Origin: Xenorhabdus ehlersii
GTDB taxonomy: Bacteria; Pseudomonadota; Gammaproteobacteria; Enterobacterales; Enterobacteriaceae
DNA length: 64,000 nt
Direction of reading: 5' to 3'
Assembly (NCBI RefSeq): GCF_003610465.1
Contig: NZ_RAQI01000003.1
Coordinates: 186,001-250,000 of the forward strand
Made by a program: the position numbers and the translations under genes. Shown in pieces: positions 46,054-54,862 of this stretch. Every line of letters starts with the position of its first letter. Position 1 is the first letter of the stretch. Under the pieces are notes generated by a model. The model was given only the letters and a program-made list of their open reading frames with translations. It was not told the origin of the DNA and searched no databases.

Positions 46054-46674
46054 TTAATTTTTTACCCACCCTTTTTTGATAAAAAATGCACAGCAAAATT
46101 GATAGAGTCGGGTAAGTTTGCTTTGTAAATACTCTCCGTATTGGCTCCAAAATATTTGGGAAAAAGCACATCCTAACAGGCTGACTAAAAATGCCCCAAT
46201 CATGTCGATTGGCCAGTGAACGCCCACATAGACACGAGACCAGGCAATGGCACAGGCGATGACCATCAGAGATAAGCCTGACCAAACGCGGTGCCAAAAT
46301 ATAAATGCCAGAGCAAAAGTAAAGACGGCTGTGCCGTGGTTGCTGGGAAAAGATTCTGTAGGAGCATGGTAGAGAAAATTATAGCCAAAACCTTCGACAA
46401 ATGGCCGGGCATGTGGAACGGTTACCCCGATGATATAGGAGGTCGCAATGCCAAAGGCAAAAGCAATGCAAGATTTACTGACAACGATGCGTTGAGATGT
46501 GATGGCTCTTTCTTTCCCCCAAAGCCAGCAAATGACCAATGTGATGGGATAAATAAATACGCAATATTTCGCTATAAAGATGGCAAGCGAGATCATTGCT
46601 GGTGGTGAATCTGGGGTTGCATTGATAAAAGTAAACAAATTGTGGTTAAGTTGTTCTAGCAAAGTCAGCCTCAC
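46054..46674 (-). CDS. ybjG: PAP2-family undecaprenyl-diphosphate phosphatase YbjG
   Basis: Inner-membrane phosphatase that regenerates undecaprenyl phosphate for peptidoglycan and glycan synthesis. Six predicted helices. PAP2 motifs are PHARPFVEG, SFPSNHGTAVFTFA (E. coli has SFPSDHG) and WSRVYVGVHWPIDM with the catalytic histidine. 206 residues. E. coli YbjG aligns throughout, including a C-terminal KKGWVKN. Begins eight codons or so earlier than E. coli. Confidence 0.92.
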   Translation of the reverse strand: MRLTLLEQLNHNLFTFINATPDSPPAMISLAIFIAKYCVFIYPITLVICWLWGKERAITSQRIVVSKSCIAFAFGIATSYIIGVTVPHARPFVEGFGYNFLYHAPTESFPSNHGTAVFTFALAFIFWHRVWSGLSLMVIACAIAWSRVYVGVHWPIDMIGAFLVSLLGCAFSQIFWSQYGEYLQSKLTRLYQFCCAFFIKKGWVKN

Positions 46675-46869
46675 AAGCGAGATATTTACGTAAACAGGGT
46701 GATTTTATTTTATCAACTCATTGTTAACAATAATAATTTTACATAAAAAAGCGAATTACATTGATTCATGATTTTATTTAATGTTTGTTGATGTTGCATG
46801 AGTAAATAATATAGGGATTGCAATAATAATGAAAGATAATCGCTATCTTGCAAGTCACTCGTAACTAAC

Positions 46870-46947
46870 AAAAAACCCGATAGTCTTTAACCAAAGTGGA
46901 TGACTATCGGGCTCCTCAATATGGGGACATCAAAGAAAAGCAGTGGC
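46870..46947 (-). ncRNA. rybB: RybB small RNA
   Basis: The minus strand from 46947 reads GCCACTGCTTTTCTTTGATG, then TCCCC, the same as the 5' seed region of E. coli RybB as I recall it. It ends in a stem CCCGATAGTC / GACTATCGGG and TTTTTTGTTA, again as in RybB. Length about 78 against 79 bases. RybB is an Hfq-dependent RNA that represses outer-membrane porin mRNAs under envelope stress. It sits between ybjG and grxA, close to its E. coli neighbourhood. Confidence 0.93.
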
Positions 46948-46953
46948 AATAAT

Positions 46954-46981
46954 TAAGACTGCATTATGATGTGAAAGTTCT
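46954..46981 (-). promoter_or_regulatory. Sigma-E-type promoter of rybB
   Basis: AGAACTT (46981-46975), a 16-base spacer and TCTTA (46958-46954), with the RNA starting seven bases on. This fits the RpoE pattern GGAACTT / TCTGA or TCAAA with one or two mismatches. Confidence 0.75.
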
Positions 46982-47055
46982 CATCCTTAGAGAAAAAAAT
47001 CGCAAAATTTTTTCAAGAAGGTGGAATTTTTCGAATGGCAATATGGTTAAGGCAC

Positions 47056-47103
47056 CCGCTATCCAGTAGAAGGACGGTTTCTGGCTGGATAGCGGCTTTT
47101 TTT
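47056..47103 (+). terminator. Strong plus-strand terminator without an assigned gene
   Basis: Eleven-base stem CCGCTATCCAG / CTGGATAGCGG with an 18-base loop, then C and seven T. It faces plus, yet ybjG, rybB and grxA around it are all minus, so it implies an unannotated plus-strand transcript from 46950-47055 or an insulating role before the grxA 3' end. Confidence 0.75.
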
Positions 47104-47137
47104 GACGACTGTTTTTATAACTAATTATTGGGTTCGA

Positions 47138-47401
47138 TTATTGGTACAGTTCCAGATTGTCTTTAGCATAAGCTTCAAAATCTGTACAGCCACCGATATG
47201 TTTCTCGTCAATGAAGATCTGGGGAACAGTCTCAACAGGTTTGCCCACCGTTTTTGATAAGTCGTTTTTGGTGATGTTTTCAGCCCAGATATCGACATAG
47301 CGATAATCAAAGTCGTCGCGCACTTTTTTTAGTTTTTCAGCGAGTTCTTTGGCGCGAACGCAGTAAGGACAACCAGGGCGGCCAAAAATGACAGTGTACA
47401 T
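47138..47401 (-). CDS. grxA: Glutaredoxin 1
   Basis: Glutathione-dependent thiol oxidoreductase, electron donor for ribonucleotide reductase. Redox motif CPYC at C11-C14, followed by VETVPQIFIDEKHIGGCTDF, which binds glutathione. 87 residues, E. coli 85. Divergent from ybjC, as in E. coli, where OxyR controls grxA from the shared region. Confidence 0.96.
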   Translation of the reverse strand: MYTVIFGRPGCPYCVRAKELAEKLKKVRDDFDYRYVDIWAENITKNDLSKTVGKPVETVPQIFIDEKHIGGCTDFEAYAKDNLELYQ

Positions 47402-47609
47402 ACAAACTCCTTAGTGGTAATGATCATGAACTTCATAGAATGTCATCTGGAGTTACTATGCCTGTAAGTATTAACAAAAAAAAGCAGGAATTGCCTTTTG
47501 TTGTAATTAGTCCTGCCAATAAGCGGGATTCAGGTATGATAGACTTACCCAGTAACAGAAATCTGTTAAGTAATGGAAATTCTATTTTTAGGCTGGAACA
47601 GGTCAAAAA

Positions 47610-47921
47610 ATGAAAATGAACCCATCAAAAGAGATGCACTCATTGGCTGATATGCCTAAACTAATTATTTTATTGGAAATGTTGGGTGTGGGGCTGCTGG
47701 TTCTGGCTTACTTGTCAATAACTGATAGCATAATTCTATCACCTTCACTAATGACGACAGAAGCACACATTGCTATGATTTTATTGGGTATCGGTTGCTT
47801 GATACCTGCAGCTATCCATATTATCTGGCGTGCAGTCTATAATCTTTCCTTTTTGGGAATTGATCATGAGAAAGCAGATAAAAACCATCAGATTGTCACT
47901 GATGATGAAAAAACAAAATAG
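47610..47921 (+). CDS. ybjC: DUF1418 membrane protein YbjC
   Basis: 103 residues with two membrane helices (about 20-42 and 55-75), matching the DUF1418 family and the E. coli position next to grxA. A charged C-terminal tail (DHEKADKNHQIV). Function unknown. In E. coli nfsA and rimK follow; here ybjN comes next after 83 bases. Confidence 0.82.
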   Translation: MKMNPSKEMHSLADMPKLIILLEMLGVGLLVLAYLSITDSIILSPSLMTTEAHIAMILLGIGCLIPAAIHIIWRAVYNLSFLGIDHEKADKNHQIVTDDEKTK

Positions 47922-48004
47922 ATTAATTATTGTACATGCGGCTGCTTGCTGGGAAGTCCCCTTAGGTAGCATGTGTAACTTCTCGGTCATATGAGGTTAA
48001 TTCG

Positions 48005-48514
48005 ATGGATTCTATGGTTATTCCCGATTTGTCAATTTTGTGCACGTGGCTTGAACAGCTCAAGATCTCTTATTTTGAGAATGATTCAGGCACAGTTTTG
48101 CATTTGCCTCATATGCAGAATATTGATGGCTTGTTTGATGCCAAGATCGATCTGTTGGGTGATGTAGTATTGCTTTCTGCTTTGGCCGAAGTCAGGCCAA
48201 CTGCGATAATTCCATTGGTTGCTAATTTGAGTCAGATTAATGCTTGTTCTCTTACTGTGAAGGCATTTATCGATGTTCAGGATGAAAACTTGCCTAAGTT
48301 GATTGTTTGCCAGGCTTTTTCCATTGCTGCTGGAATGACTTTCAGACAATTCTCCAATTTTATGCAGCAGGGTGAAGAACAAATTGCGAATGTGATTTTT
48401 GAAATTCACAGCAATAATCTTCTCTATGTCAATAATGATATGGAAAGTGAGATGGAAGTTGAAGATGAAGAATCCTTAACTTCAACGAAAACATCAACAT
48501 TTACTTTGCACTAA
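48005..48514 (+). CDS. ybjN: YbjN family protein
   Basis: 169-residue soluble protein of the YbjN fold, related to type III secretion chaperone-like domains. The conserved part runs from the start to about residue 135; the C-terminal tail is acidic ([13 protein letters not shown]). E. coli YbjN affects motility, stress and toxin-antitoxin balance by unknown means. Synteny with rlmC is partly conserved; potFGHI and ybjO are missing from between them. Confidence 0.88.
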   Translation: MDSMVIPDLSILCTWLEQLKISYFENDSGTVLHLPHMQNIDGLFDAKIDLLGDVVLLSALAEVRPTAIIPLVANLSQINACSLTVKAFIDVQDENLPKLIVCQAFSIAAGMTFRQFSNFMQQGEEQIANVIFEIHSNNLLYVNNDMESEMEVEDEESLTSTKTSTFTLH

Positions 48515-48539
48515 TATTTTTTTGATACGGTTTTTTACG

Positions 48540-49673
48540 ATGCAATGTGCGCAGTATACCGCAGGGCATTGTCACTCTTGCCAGTGGCTCGATAAGTCCT
48601 ATTCACAGCAATTATCTGATAAACAACAACATTTAAAGCAACTTTTACAGAAAGGATCAGTAGTACATTGGTTGTCACCAGTAACCAGCAAAACAAGTGA
48701 GTTCCGTAATAAGGCCAAGATGGTAGTCAGTGGCAGTGTTGAACGTCCATTGCTTGGTATGTTGCATCGTGATGGCAGAACGGTAGATCTTTGTGACTGT
48801 CCGCTGTATCCAAAATACTTTCAGACGGTATTTGCAGTCATAAAAACATTTATCGCCAAAGCTGGTTTGGTTCCGTACAACGTTGAACGTCGGAAAGGGG
48901 AATTAAAATATATTCTTCTGACGGAAAGTCGCGCTAATGGCGAAATAATGCTGCGCTTTGTCTTGCGTTCGGAAACAAAACGGGCCCAATTAGAGCAGGC
49001 TTTGCCTTGGCTGAAGGAACAATTGCCTCAAGCAACAGTGATTTCCGCTAATATTCAGCCAACCCATATGGCGATTCTGGAAGGTGAGAAGGAAATCATT
49101 TTTACCGAACGTAAGATGTTACAGGAAACTTTTAACGGCATTCCGTTGTACATCCGCCCGCGTAGTTTTTTCCAGACAAATCCAGATATCGCCTCAGAGC
49201 TGTATGCAACAGCAGGGCGTTGGGTTAGGGAATTAGACATTAACAATATGTGGGATCTGTTTTGCGGTGCTGGCGGTTTTGGTCTGCATTGTGCAGATAA
49301 AAAGACCCGATTGACAGGGATTGAGATCAGTGCTGAAGCAATTAGTTGTGCTAAAAGTTCTGCCAAAAGCCTGGGATTGGAGCAGGTGGATTTTCAGGCA
49401 TTGGACTCTACTCATTTTGCCCTTGATAAATCACAAATACCTGAGTTAGTACTGGTAAACCCTCCTAGAAGAGGAATTGGTAAAGAACTATGTGAATATC
49501 TTAGCCGGATGGCACCTAAATTTGTTCTCTATTCGAGCTGTAATGCTCAGACGATGGCGGAAGATATCACTATGCTTAAACAATACCGAATAGAAAAAGT
49601 ACAGTTATTCGATATGTTTCCTCATACCGAACATTATGAAACATTGGCACTGTTAGTTCTTAATGTAAACTAA
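48540..49673 (+). CDS. rlmC: 23S rRNA (uracil-747-C5)-methyltransferase RlmC
   Basis: Methylates U747 of 23S rRNA using SAM. N-terminal Fe-S cysteines in [16 protein letters not shown] (C3, C11, C14) and a fourth in [12 protein letters not shown] fold [16 protein letters not shown], then [17 protein letters not shown] and the catalytic cysteine region [12 protein letters not shown]. The ATG at 48540 matches the E. coli start (377 against 375 residues); a TTG at 48522 is possible. Convergent with artM. Confidence 0.95.
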   Translation: MQCAQYTAGHCHSCQWLDKSYSQQLSDKQQHLKQLLQKGSVVHWLSPVTSKTSEFRNKAKMVVSGSVERPLLGMLHRDGRTVDLCDCPLYPKYFQTVFAVIKTFIAKAGLVPYNVERRKGELKYILLTESRANGEIMLRFVLRSETKRAQLEQALPWLKEQLPQATVISANIQPTHMAILEGEKEIIFTERKMLQETFNGIPLYIRPRSFFQTNPDIASELYATAGRWVRELDINNMWDLFCGAGGFGLHCADKKTRLTGIEISAEAISCAKSSAKSLGLEQVDFQALDSTHFALDKSQIPELVLVNPPRRGIGKELCEYLSRMAPKFVLYSSCNAQTMAEDITMLKQYRIEKVQLFDMFPHTEHYETLALLVLNVN

Positions 49674-49759
49674 CAACTTTATATCTTGGTTACTCCGTGA
49701 TAACGATAAGTTATCACGGGTGGGAAAGGTAAAATCAGATAATTAAGTGTGAATGCTGA

Positions 49760-50431
49760 TTAATTGCGATGTTCAAATGATAAGGCCCGCTGTTCAATTA
49801 TACGCATCAGCAGTGTCAAAAGGCCATTTATACAGAGGTAAATAATACCTGCGGCAATAAATATTGTTGCATCATAACTACGCCCAAATTGAAGCTGGCT
49901 GTACCCCATGATGTCTAATAAGGTGATGGTACTGGCTAGTGAAGTGCTCTTGAAAATCAGCACGACTTCATTGGAATAGGAAGAGAGTGCTCGCTTAAGA
50001 GCATAAGGTAACAAGATGCGCATAGAATGCACTTTGGACATACCGAGGGCCTGGCAAGATTGCCATTGTCCGGCAGGAATTGCTTTAACAGCCCCGTAAA
50101 ATAGCAGGGTTGAGTAGGCTGCACTATTCAACGTAAGTGTAACCATTGCACATAGCCACGGCTCTGACATAAGTTGCCAGAACCACGGATATTCTTTGAG
50201 CGATGGAAATTGCCCCGGCCCATAGTAAATTAAGAAGAACTGAACGAGGAGCGGGGTTCCGGTAAATAGTGTGATATAGCCTCTTACCAATTGAGAAAGT
50301 ACAGGCAGTTTCATTGTCAGAATCATGGTCAAGACAATGGATAGTGTGAATGCCGCCAGCAATGCTGAGAAAGTCAAACTGAGGCTGGTTTGCAAGCCGG
50401 GTAAAATTTCCTTGATATATTCAAACATCAT
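49760..50431 (-). CDS. artM: Arginine ABC transporter permease ArtM
   Basis: Inner-membrane permease with about five helices, 223 residues. The EAA-like loop [17 protein letters not shown] contacts Art[20 protein letters not shown] is typical of polar amino-acid permeases. Overlaps artQ by an ATGA junction. Last gene of artPIQM; pairs with ArtQ. Confidence 0.95.
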   Translation of the reverse strand: MMFEYIKEILPGLQTSLSLTFSALLAAFTLSIVLTMILTMKLPVLSQLVRGYITLFTGTPLLVQFFLIYYGPGQFPSLKEYPWFWQLMSEPWLCAMVTLTLNSAAYSTLLFYGAVKAIPAGQWQSCQALGMSKVHSMRILLPYALKRALSSYSNEVVLIFKSTSLASTITLLDIMGYSQLQFGRSYDATIFIAAGIIYLCINGLLTLLMRIIEQRALSFEHRN

Positions 50432-51144
50432 GAAGCACTCCGTTCAAAATGGGTGGCGCGTATTTCAAGCTGTTTGAGAATAAATTGGCTGATCAGGGTG
50501 ATTATCAGATAGATCACAGCAACAATTATATACCATGTGAACGGCTCCTGAGTTCGGGTAGCGATACTTTTTGTTTGTAACATCAGATCATTAACGCTGA
50601 TTAACGAAACCAGGGCAGTGTCTTTTAATAAAACCAGCCATTGATTACCAAGCCCTGGTAGGGCATGGCGCCACATTTGAGGCATAATCAAGCGAAAAAA
50701 GGTATGACTTTGGCTTAACCCCAGCGCTTGGCCCGCTTCCCATTGCCCTATTGGAACCGCTTTTAATGCTCCCCTCAGTGTTTGTGAAGCATAAGCAGAA
50801 TAGAGCAGAGACAGGGCAATAACACCGCACAGAAAAGGACTGACATCAAAGTTGTCAATTTCCATCTGTATTTTAAAGTGCCAAACAATGAGATTGATAT
50901 CAAAACCTTCCGACAGCGTAATGAGGAGTTGGGAACTGCCAAAATAGATGAAGAGAACAACTAAAATTTCAGGCAATCCCCTGATCAAGGTAACCCAACA
51001 GGAGCCTAAAAAAGCAATGGGTTTCCAGCGAATGGATTCCCACGCAGCAAAAAACATTGCCAGAACTAAACCGACAACAAGCGAGGAAATGGCGAGGCCG
51101 ACGGTGACTCCGGCGGCATTGATTAAAGTGTGAAGTTCATTCAT
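50428..51144 (-). CDS. artQ: Arginine ABC transporter permease ArtQ
   Basis: 238-residue permease partner of ArtM, with [17 protein letters not shown] and the coupling loop [17 protein letters not shown]. Lies 15 bases after artI and overlaps artM by four bases. Confidence 0.95.
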   Translation of the reverse strand: MNELHTLINAAGVTVGLAISSLVVGLVLAMFFAAWESIRWKPIAFLGSCWVTLIRGLPEILVVLFIYFGSSQLLITLSEGFDINLIVWHFKIQMEIDNFDVSPFLCGVIALSLLYSAYASQTLRGALKAVPIGQWEAGQALGLSQSHTFFRLIMPQMWRHALPGLGNQWLVLLKDTALVSLISVNDLMLQTKSIATRTQEPFTWYIIVAVIYLIITLISQFILKQLEIRATHFERSAS

Positions 51145-51159
51145 TAGAAAGAATTGAGT

Positions 51160-51897
51160 TTATTGTTTAAACCATTTTTTGTAGATGGTATCGTAAGTAC
51201 CATCTTGTTTAACTTCCGTTAATGCTTTGTTCAGTTTATCCAGCAACTCAGTATTACCTTTGCGAACTGCAATACCCAAACCGATACCAAAATAGTTTTT
51301 GTCTGTTACCTTATCGCCAACTGTGCTTAACTCTTTATTCTTTTTTAGCCATTCATTGACGACAGCAGTATCACCAAACAACGCATCAATACGACCATTT
51401 TTTAAATCAAGGATTGCATTTTGGTAGCTGTCATAAGGTACGGTTTTCAGCTCGTTATGTTGCTCCATCAAATACTTCTGGTGTGTAGTACCATTCTGGG
51501 TACCGACTTGTTTACCTTTGAGATCGGCAACTTGAGCAAACTTCCCTTTGATAGCAACGAAAATGGCAGAGTTATCATAGTAGGTTTGGGTGAAATCAAC
51601 TTGTTTTTTCCGATCCGGTGTGATGTCGATACCCGCCATCAAAACATCAACACGACGGAATTTTAAGCTGGGAATGAGGCTATCGAAAGCCTGGTTGGTG
51701 AATGTACATTCTGCGTTGAGCTTTGCACATATGGCATTCGCCAAATCGACGTCGAATCCTTGAATCTGATTATTTGCATCAATAAATTCAAATGGAGGGT
51801 AGGTTGCTTCTGTCGCAAAACGGAGCGTTGCTTTCTCTGCTGCGGTTGCTGACAAGGTCACTACACTCAATAGGGCTGCAAACAATAATTTCTTCAT
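51160..51897 (-). CDS. artI: Arginine-binding periplasmic protein ArtI
   Basis: Solute-binding protein of the arginine transporter. Signal peptide at residues 1-19 (MKKLLFAALLSV to TAA), then FATEATYPPFEFIDANNQIQ and NGTTHQKYL. The ATG at 51897 follows GGATATTGCT; a longer frame to 51990 has no signal peptide. ArtI is favoured over ArtJ by the start of the mature part and by the ends VGDKVTDKNYFG and GTYDTIYKKWF, and by its place in artPIQM. E. coli has an additional artJ beyond artM; it is absent here. Confidence 0.93.
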   Translation of the reverse strand: MKKLLFAALLSVVTLSATAAEKATLRFATEATYPPFEFIDANNQIQGFDVDLANAICAKLNAECTFTNQAFDSLIPSLKFRRVDVLMAGIDITPDRKKQVDFTQTYYDNSAIFVAIKGKFAQVADLKGKQVGTQNGTTHQKYLMEQHNELKTVPYDSYQNAILDLKNGRIDALFGDTAVVNEWLKKNKELSTVGDKVTDKNYFGIGLGIAVRKGNTELLDKLNKALTEVKQDGTYDTIYKKWFKQ

Positions 51898-52054
51898 AGC
51901 AATATCCTGTTGTTTATGAATTTTATGGTTGATAACTGCTTTGATGTTTATTTTGTAATCAACTATCGATATATCTACTTCATCTTTCAATCTGCTACCT
52001 TACAGGAATGTAGTAGCTTGAAATCTGTCGAGTTTATAGATCCTGTATGGTATT

Positions 52055-52783
52055 TCAGTGTGATAAATAGTGAGCAAAGGATTCTGTCTGAGGATGCATA
52101 AAATGAGTTGCATCACCTTTTTCAAGAATGTGTCCTTGTTCCATATATACAACTTGGCTTGCTGTTTTGCGAGCAAATTCCACTTCATGAGTCACTATAA
52201 CCTGAGTGATACCGGTTTCTGCCAGCTCTTTAATAATGTCAATGACTTGAGAAGTGATTTCAGGATCGAGTGCAGCAGTGGGTTCATCAAACAATAGAAT
52301 CTGAGGTTCCATCATTAATGCACGTGCAATGGCAACCCGTTGTTGTTGCCCACCGGAAAGGTGCAATGGAAAACGGTTGGCGAATTCGCCCAAACGAAGT
52401 CGGGAAAGGAGTTTGACCGCTTTTTCCCGTGCTTGTTGTTTAGATTGCTTCAATACTCGGCAAGGTGCTTCAATCAAATTATCCATCACGGTCAAGTGTG
52501 GCCACAAATTGTATTGTTGGAAAACCATGCCAACTTTTTGGCGCAATGCGAGAATTTCTTTGTGGTTAGGTTGCTGTTTGAAATCAAATTGGTGCGTTGC
52601 CACATTGAGTAACCCGGAACGAGGCAGCTCCAGTAAATTCAAAACACGCAGCAAAGAACTCTTTCCAGCTCCACTAGGCCCTAGCAACACGACAGTTTCT
52701 CCCGATGTACATTCAAAATTGATATCGAATAGAGCCTGATGTGAACCATAGAAACAATTTATGTTTTTTAATTGAATGCTCAT
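52055..52783 (-). CDS. artP: Arginine ABC transporter ATP-binding protein ArtP
   Basis: 242 residues, exactly E. coli ArtP, from the ATG at 52783. Walker A GPSGAGKS (35-42), Q-loop [12 protein letters not shown], signature LSGGQQQR, Walker [15 protein letters not shown]. Energises arginine import through ArtQM. First gene of the operon; two ArgR-like boxes lie upstream. Confidence 0.97.
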   Translation of the reverse strand: MSIQLKNINCFYGSHQALFDINFECTSGETVVLLGPSGAGKSSLLRVLNLLELPRSGLLNVATHQFDFKQQPNHKEILALRQKVGMVFQQYNLWPHLTVMDNLIEAPCRVLKQSKQQAREKAVKLLSRLRLGEFANRFPLHLSGGQQQRVAIARALMMEPQILLFDEPTAALDPEITSQVIDIIKELAETGITQVIVTHEVEFARKTASQVVYMEQGHILEKGDATHFMHPQTESFAHYLSH

Positions 52784-52827
52784 ACGAAAAATATGAATAG
52801 TTAATTGGCTGGTCGATATTAATGCTA

Positions 52828-52867
52828 TAAGCATAATTATGCAATGATATCTGCATAAAATTGTTAT
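52828..52867 (-). promoter_or_regulatory. Possible tandem ARG boxes upstream of artP
   Basis: The palindrome GCATAATTATGC (52831-52842) and a weaker TGCATAAAATTG (52852-52863) have centres 22 bases apart, close to the 21-base spacing of paired ArgR sites. They lie 45-85 bases before the artP start. art genes are ArgR-repressed in E. coli. Confidence 0.45.
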
Positions 52868-53022
52868 TTTAATCGAATTGGTTAGTTAACTAATCAATTT
52901 GTCGGCATTTTTTAGATCTTTTTTTGCTTTTTATATTAGTTGGGTAGATTAATTTTTATATCGAAAATTTTTTTTATTCAGTTTACGCACTAAACCAGGA
53001 TGGCTTTTATTGCGTAAACCAT

Positions 53023-53925
53023 TTATTGGGTAAACAATGCGATGAACAAAGGAGTTAGTAAGCTCAATATAAAACCATGAACGATGGCTACCGGTACGAT
53101 ATTGACACCACCACAGCGTTGTAAGATCGGTAAGGTAAAGTCAATTGAGGCTGCTCCTGTTAAACCCAATGCGGTTGAACGGTAGCGATTTATTAGCATG
53201 GGAATAAGTATGATGGATGCCAATTCACGAGCTAAATCATTGAAAAATGCGGTGCTACCAAGCACAGGTCCGTAGGCGTCGGAAATTAAAATACCGGAGA
53301 GGGAATACCAACCGTATCCTGATGCAATGGCAAGGCCGGTTTTGGTCGGTAATCCCAGTAAAAATGCAGCCAGTACACCACCTAACAGAGAACTAATGGC
53401 AACCACGATAGCGATAATCGTACCACGGCGATTCAACAGTGTTTGTTTTAAGCTCATACCGTTATTGCGCAGTTGAATTCCAACTAGAAAGAGTAAAAAA
53501 ATCAAGGCAATTTCGCTGGCTCGGCTGGAAAAATGAAACACTGACCAGCCTGTTAATCCAATCAGAAATCCCAATACTAATGCACCACATAATTTGACGG
53601 AGTCCAGAGCCATATGTAATCGGGAAGGGGGTTTTTCCTGTTTATGTGGATTAATAATCCACGGATCTCGTTTATCCAAGAGGAACAGCGCTAGCATATT
53701 AATTATAAAGGTGCACAGGAAAAATGTTGTTGCATACAGCAAGATAGAAAGTAAATGATTGCCCAAGTTTTCCAGCATAGCAAGGCGGATACCCATCAGA
53801 ATGAGAATGATATAGACCATGACATTGAGTAGCTGATGCACGAGAGTTAGCATCGATTTATTATTCAGATGAATAAGGTAGCCCAGAGCCAAAGGCAGGA
53901 GAATAATGATTAATCCTGAATACAT
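53023..53925 (-). CDS. lysO: L-lysine exporter LysO
   Basis: Inner-membrane exporter (formerly YbjE) with about eight helices. Conserved LFLVGIQLRNNGMSLKQTLLNRRG, ASGYGWYSLSGILISDAYGPVLGSTAFFNDLARE and TALGLTGAASIDFTLPILQR. The ATG at 53925, 300 residues, matches E. coli; the frame runs on to 54006 without similarity. Expels lysine and the antimetabolite thialysine. I saw no lysine riboswitch upstream. Confidence 0.94.
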   Translation of the reverse strand: MYSGLIIILLPLALGYLIHLNNKSMLTLVHQLLNVMVYIILILMGIRLAMLENLGNHLLSILLYATTFFLCTFIINMLALFLLDKRDPWIINPHKQEKPPSRLHMALDSVKLCGALVLGFLIGLTGWSVFHFSSRASEIALIFLLFLVGIQLRNNGMSLKQTLLNRRGTIIAIVVAISSLLGGVLAAFLLGLPTKTGLAIASGYGWYSLSGILISDAYGPVLGSTAFFNDLARELASIILIPMLINRYRSTALGLTGAASIDFTLPILQRCGGVNIVPVAIVHGFILSLLTPLFIALFTQ

Positions 53926-54145
53926 GATCCACATCCTTATCCAATAAAAAAACGTCTTTTTATCTAATCTTAATAACGAAAACAAGGCACAAAAGCCAGC
54001 AAACATACAGAAACAAAAAAATCACACTAAAATAACAAGTAGGATAAAGGGAAACATACTGAAACTCAAAGCATTTTTTAATCTCTAATAGAACGGGTGT
54101 TATAAATAAAATTAAGTAAATCCGGTATGGAAAAGAGAGGAATGT

Positions 54146-54735
54146 ATGTTTCTGGGACGGGTAGAAATTTCTGGTTTTAGGGGGATAAACCGATTACCAC
54201 GGGTACTTGACGAGAATACGATTCTGATTGGTGAAAATGCGTGGGATAAATCCAGCCTTTTAGCCATCTTTACTAATACCCTGTCATTTTATAAGCTGGT
54301 TTTTTAATCGCTCAGTTTGGTGCAGTCCGTTTTGCGTATAAATAACAAGGCGCTGCATATTAAATCTCATATGTACCGCAAGCATAATGTTACGTTGGAT
54401 CTTAAAAAGGACTTAAAGCCCTGTTTGCTGGCGCGAAAAAGTCTCGAAAATACCCGAGGCTAAACAGTTTGACTCAGTCGCGCTACAAGATGATCTGGTA
54501 AAAAGTATGCGGCCACCACGGCCAGAAGTTTCGCGGAACAAATCTGCGATACCGATAGGAATCGATTAACTGCTTTACCTGCATTGGATATGGAGAATTT
54601 TTTGTACCGAGTTGGTTTTAGTGATGCATATCACAAAATAGCAAATATGCTGGGAGATGCCAAAACAAGCATTACAACGTTCTTCTAAGCCTGTTTTGGC
54701 TGGCGGGAGGGAAAGTCAATTGAACGTAATTTTGG
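54146..54735 (+). pseudogene. ybjD: ybjD (OLD-family ATPase/nuclease) remnant
   Basis: The start is well kept: MFLGRVEISGFRGINRL and LIGENAWDKSSLL, the Walker A region of E. coli YbjD, with the P-loop glycine before the lysine replaced by aspartate. The frame stops at about 54307. Further on, GKKYAATTARSFAEQ, LTALPALDMENFLYRVGFSDAYHKIA and, in a shifted frame, ALQRSSKPVLA match the Toprim and C-terminal parts. Most of the roughly 550-residue gene is deleted and several frameshifts exist. lysO and ybjD are neighbours in E. coli too. Confidence 0.82.
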
Positions 54736-54862
54736 CTACCTATTTTGTTTTTTTAAAGAATACATATCAGAAATATCCCGTTGATAGAGTTTGTTTATGT
54801 CCTATACAGTAAAGTTCAAGTGAAGTCATTAGATTGCATATTTTAATGGTAGGTATTTGTTG

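Noticed and set aside
45884..46297. 137-residue minus-strand frame
   Set aside because: It overlaps ybjG in another frame, has no start signal or similarity, and its tail is low-complexity AT-rich sequence.
46291..46608. 105-codon plus-strand frame opposite ybjG
   Set aside because: Antisense shadow; ybjG has all PAP2 motifs and conserved synteny.
47039..47122. Short plus-strand frame beginning ATG GCA ATA TGG, near the unexplained terminator
   Set aside because: It reads through a strong terminator stem and T run and has no convincing family similarity; a non-coding RNA end is more likely.
47125..47150. GGGTTCGATT motif resembling a tRNA T-loop
   Set aside because: No matching acceptor, D or anticodon arms around it; it is the 3' end of grxA.
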